A stretch of DNA of 64,000 nt from contig WGNL01000029.1 of assembly GCA_016124585.1 (NCBI GenBank), forward strand, positions 1 to 64,000, written 5' to 3'. The DNA is from Bacteroidota bacterium (GTDB taxonomy: Bacteria; Bacteroidota; Bacteroidia; Chitinophagales; Saprospiraceae). Position numbers and translations under genes: made by a program. Of the stretch, positions 63,065-64,000 are shown piece after piece (within the stretch, counting starts at the first letter, position 1; each line of letters opens with the position of its first letter). The notes below the pieces were generated by a model, which ran no database searches, was not told where the DNA came from, and was given only the letters and a program-made list of their open reading frames with translations.

Positions 63065-64000
63065 TCAGCGAATCTGCCAGTACTTGCACCACTGAACCAG
63101 TTCGTTTTCTTCGTTGAATTGGAAAATTAGGCCCGACACCGGATTGGGGTTTTGGTCCAAGTATCGCAAGAAAGAACCATTGCCCAGACTGATGAAAGCG
63201 AAGGGTTCGCCATATTTTTCCTCAACTTGTTGCCGATTGTTGCCCAAAATGATGTCTTTGGCGGAGGCCTGTTTGTAATCAGAGCTTGTCAATCGGATGG
63301 TGGTGTCCAATTTCCTCCGGTTTCCTCCTGTTCCTTTGGTGCTGCTGTTGCCTAGTGCGGTTGATTCCGCAAATTCCTTAGCCAAAAACTCAATTGTAAA
63401 ATCAGGTTCTGCAACGATATCGGCTTTTTTATCGGTCACTTTGTTGAGCACAAATCTGGCCGTTTCGATTTGTTCGGCACTCAGGTTCAATTTCTTGATC
63501 CCTCCTCTTGGGTTTTTTATATCGTTTAGGATATTTTGGTTGGTTTTCGCCAAAAAATGACTGGAGTCAAGTTGAAGTGCTTCTTTGAAAAACTGGTTTG
63601 CGCTCAGGCTATCCTTGTTCAAAGCACTTAAAATACCGAGTAGCACTTTTGAATTTGCCAAAGTCGGCTTCCATTCTGGGTTGTCTCCGGCTAGGCGGAT
63701 GGCGTGTTGCGCAGCACTTTCCGCATCGGCCCATTCAAGGTCACTGTATTCGGTTTGCGAGATGCCCAACAGGGCGTGCGCACAGCCTTCGTTGAGGTAG
63801 GCTATCGGGTAAAAATTGTCGAACTGGCGTGCTTTTTCAAAAAAGCCGATGGCTTCCGTCAGCTTTTCCTCCCGGTATTCTTTTTCAAGGTCGCCGTCTT
63901 TTGTTCCTGGTCTCAATCTGGACTGAACGTCCAGTTCCACCGGGTAGAGGAAGGTATTTTCCTTTGGTGTAAACTTTTTCATGGCAGCCAGTGTGGACAG
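63065..64000 (-). CDS. TPR protein, paralogue of the metalloprotease C-terminal half (5' end outside window)
   Basis: The frame runs open from the window edge at 64000 to a stop at 63065 and has no required start inside; the ATG at 63982 is internal to the likely protein. At its visible start, TPKENTFLYPVELDVQSRL aligns with QDETDRFVYPVELDASTQL of the gene at 55414-57024. TPR-like helices follow (FFEKARQFDNFYPIAYLNEGCAHALL) and a C-terminal domain (GEPFAFISLGNGSFLRY). A metalloprotease part may lie upstream. It converges with the WD40-caspase gene, 54 bases apart. Confidence 0.7.
   Translation of the reverse strand: MSTLAAMKKFTPKENTFLYPVELDVQSRLRPGTKDGDLEKEYREEKLTEAIGFFEKARQFDNFYPIAYLNEGCAHALLGISQTEYSDLEWADAESAAQHAIRLAGDNPEWKPTLANSKVLLGILSALNKDSLSANQFFKEALQLDSSHFLAKTNQNILNDIKNPRGGIKKLNLSAEQIETARFVLNKVTDKKADIVAEPDFTIEFLAKEFAESTALGNSSTKGTGGNRRKLDTTIRLTSSDYKQASAKDIILGNNRQQVEEKYGEPFAFISLGNGSFLRYLDQNPNPVSGLIFQFNEENELVQWCKYWQIR

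Noticed and set aside
1-64000. tRNA and rRNA genes
   Set aside because: No cloverleaf with a conserved GGTTCRANYCC arm and no rRNA-like blocks were noticed on reading either strand; this was not a computed search.

Overview
The window looks like a chromosomal segment of a Bacteroidota bacterium, most likely from the Saprospiria (Haliscomenobacter/Lewinella-like). This rests on several proteins with type IX secretion C-terminal sorting domains (types A and B), many Bacteroidota-type lipoproteins, TAnnTTTG-like promoter elements, weak Shine-Dalgarno signals, and two large secreted caspase-fold proteins. No rRNA, tRNA, CRISPR array or prophage was seen. The assignment below phylum level is an inference.

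Region 1 (1-16.3 kb) opens with the N-terminus of a Tn5/IS4-like transposase cut by the window edge. Mostly housekeeping genes follow: a DinB-like DUF1572 protein, a patatin/BamA-type phospholipase, small envelope proteins, a HEAT-like DNA alkylation repair protein overlapping a CDF metal exporter, aroE-rpiB, a NarL-type regulator, a YciO-like protein, radA, and an APC permease.

Region 2 (16.6-27.2 kb) is rich in surface proteins: a CotH-kinase-like lipoprotein, a bipolar acidic/basic secreted protein, and a large beta-helix/FG-GAP/UnbV protein beside a LytS/LytTR two-component pair. It also holds a HipA-like kinase overlapping a DUF3037 gene, then an AT-rich stretch with a small HTH-like protein and a cysteine-containing secreted protein.

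Region 3 (27.3-42 kb) holds a complete tripartite RND efflux operon (outer membrane protein, adaptor, pump), two T9SS-sorted proteins and a POT peptide transporter. It also holds an ECF sigma cluster with a di-haem cytochrome c peroxidase, a one-TM protein and a Spy/CpxP-like periplasmic protein.

Region 4 (42-51.8 kb) has unusually repeat-rich intergenic DNA: a dispersed repeat in two places, a 22-bp tandem array, and a REP-like palindrome that also occurs at 37.2 kb. The genes are a Cys-rich lipoprotein, a TPR protein, a possible HEPN-type protein, uvrA (which carries an in-gene 8-bp tandem repeat), a GT39-type glycosyltransferase and an EthD-like lipoprotein.

Region 5 (51.9-64 kb) is the most interesting part. 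A minus-strand cluster runs ECF sigma factor, one-TM TPR protein that could be its anti-sigma/sensor, exported M48-like metalloprotease with TPRs, exported caspase with a very long TPR tail. Beside it is a second exported caspase carrying about 14 WD40 repeats, convergent with a paralogue of the metalloprotease protein's C-terminal half. I read this as two related extracytoplasmic caspase/TPR modules under envelope-signal control. The coordinates, motifs and exported nature are visible in the sequence; the joint function is inference.
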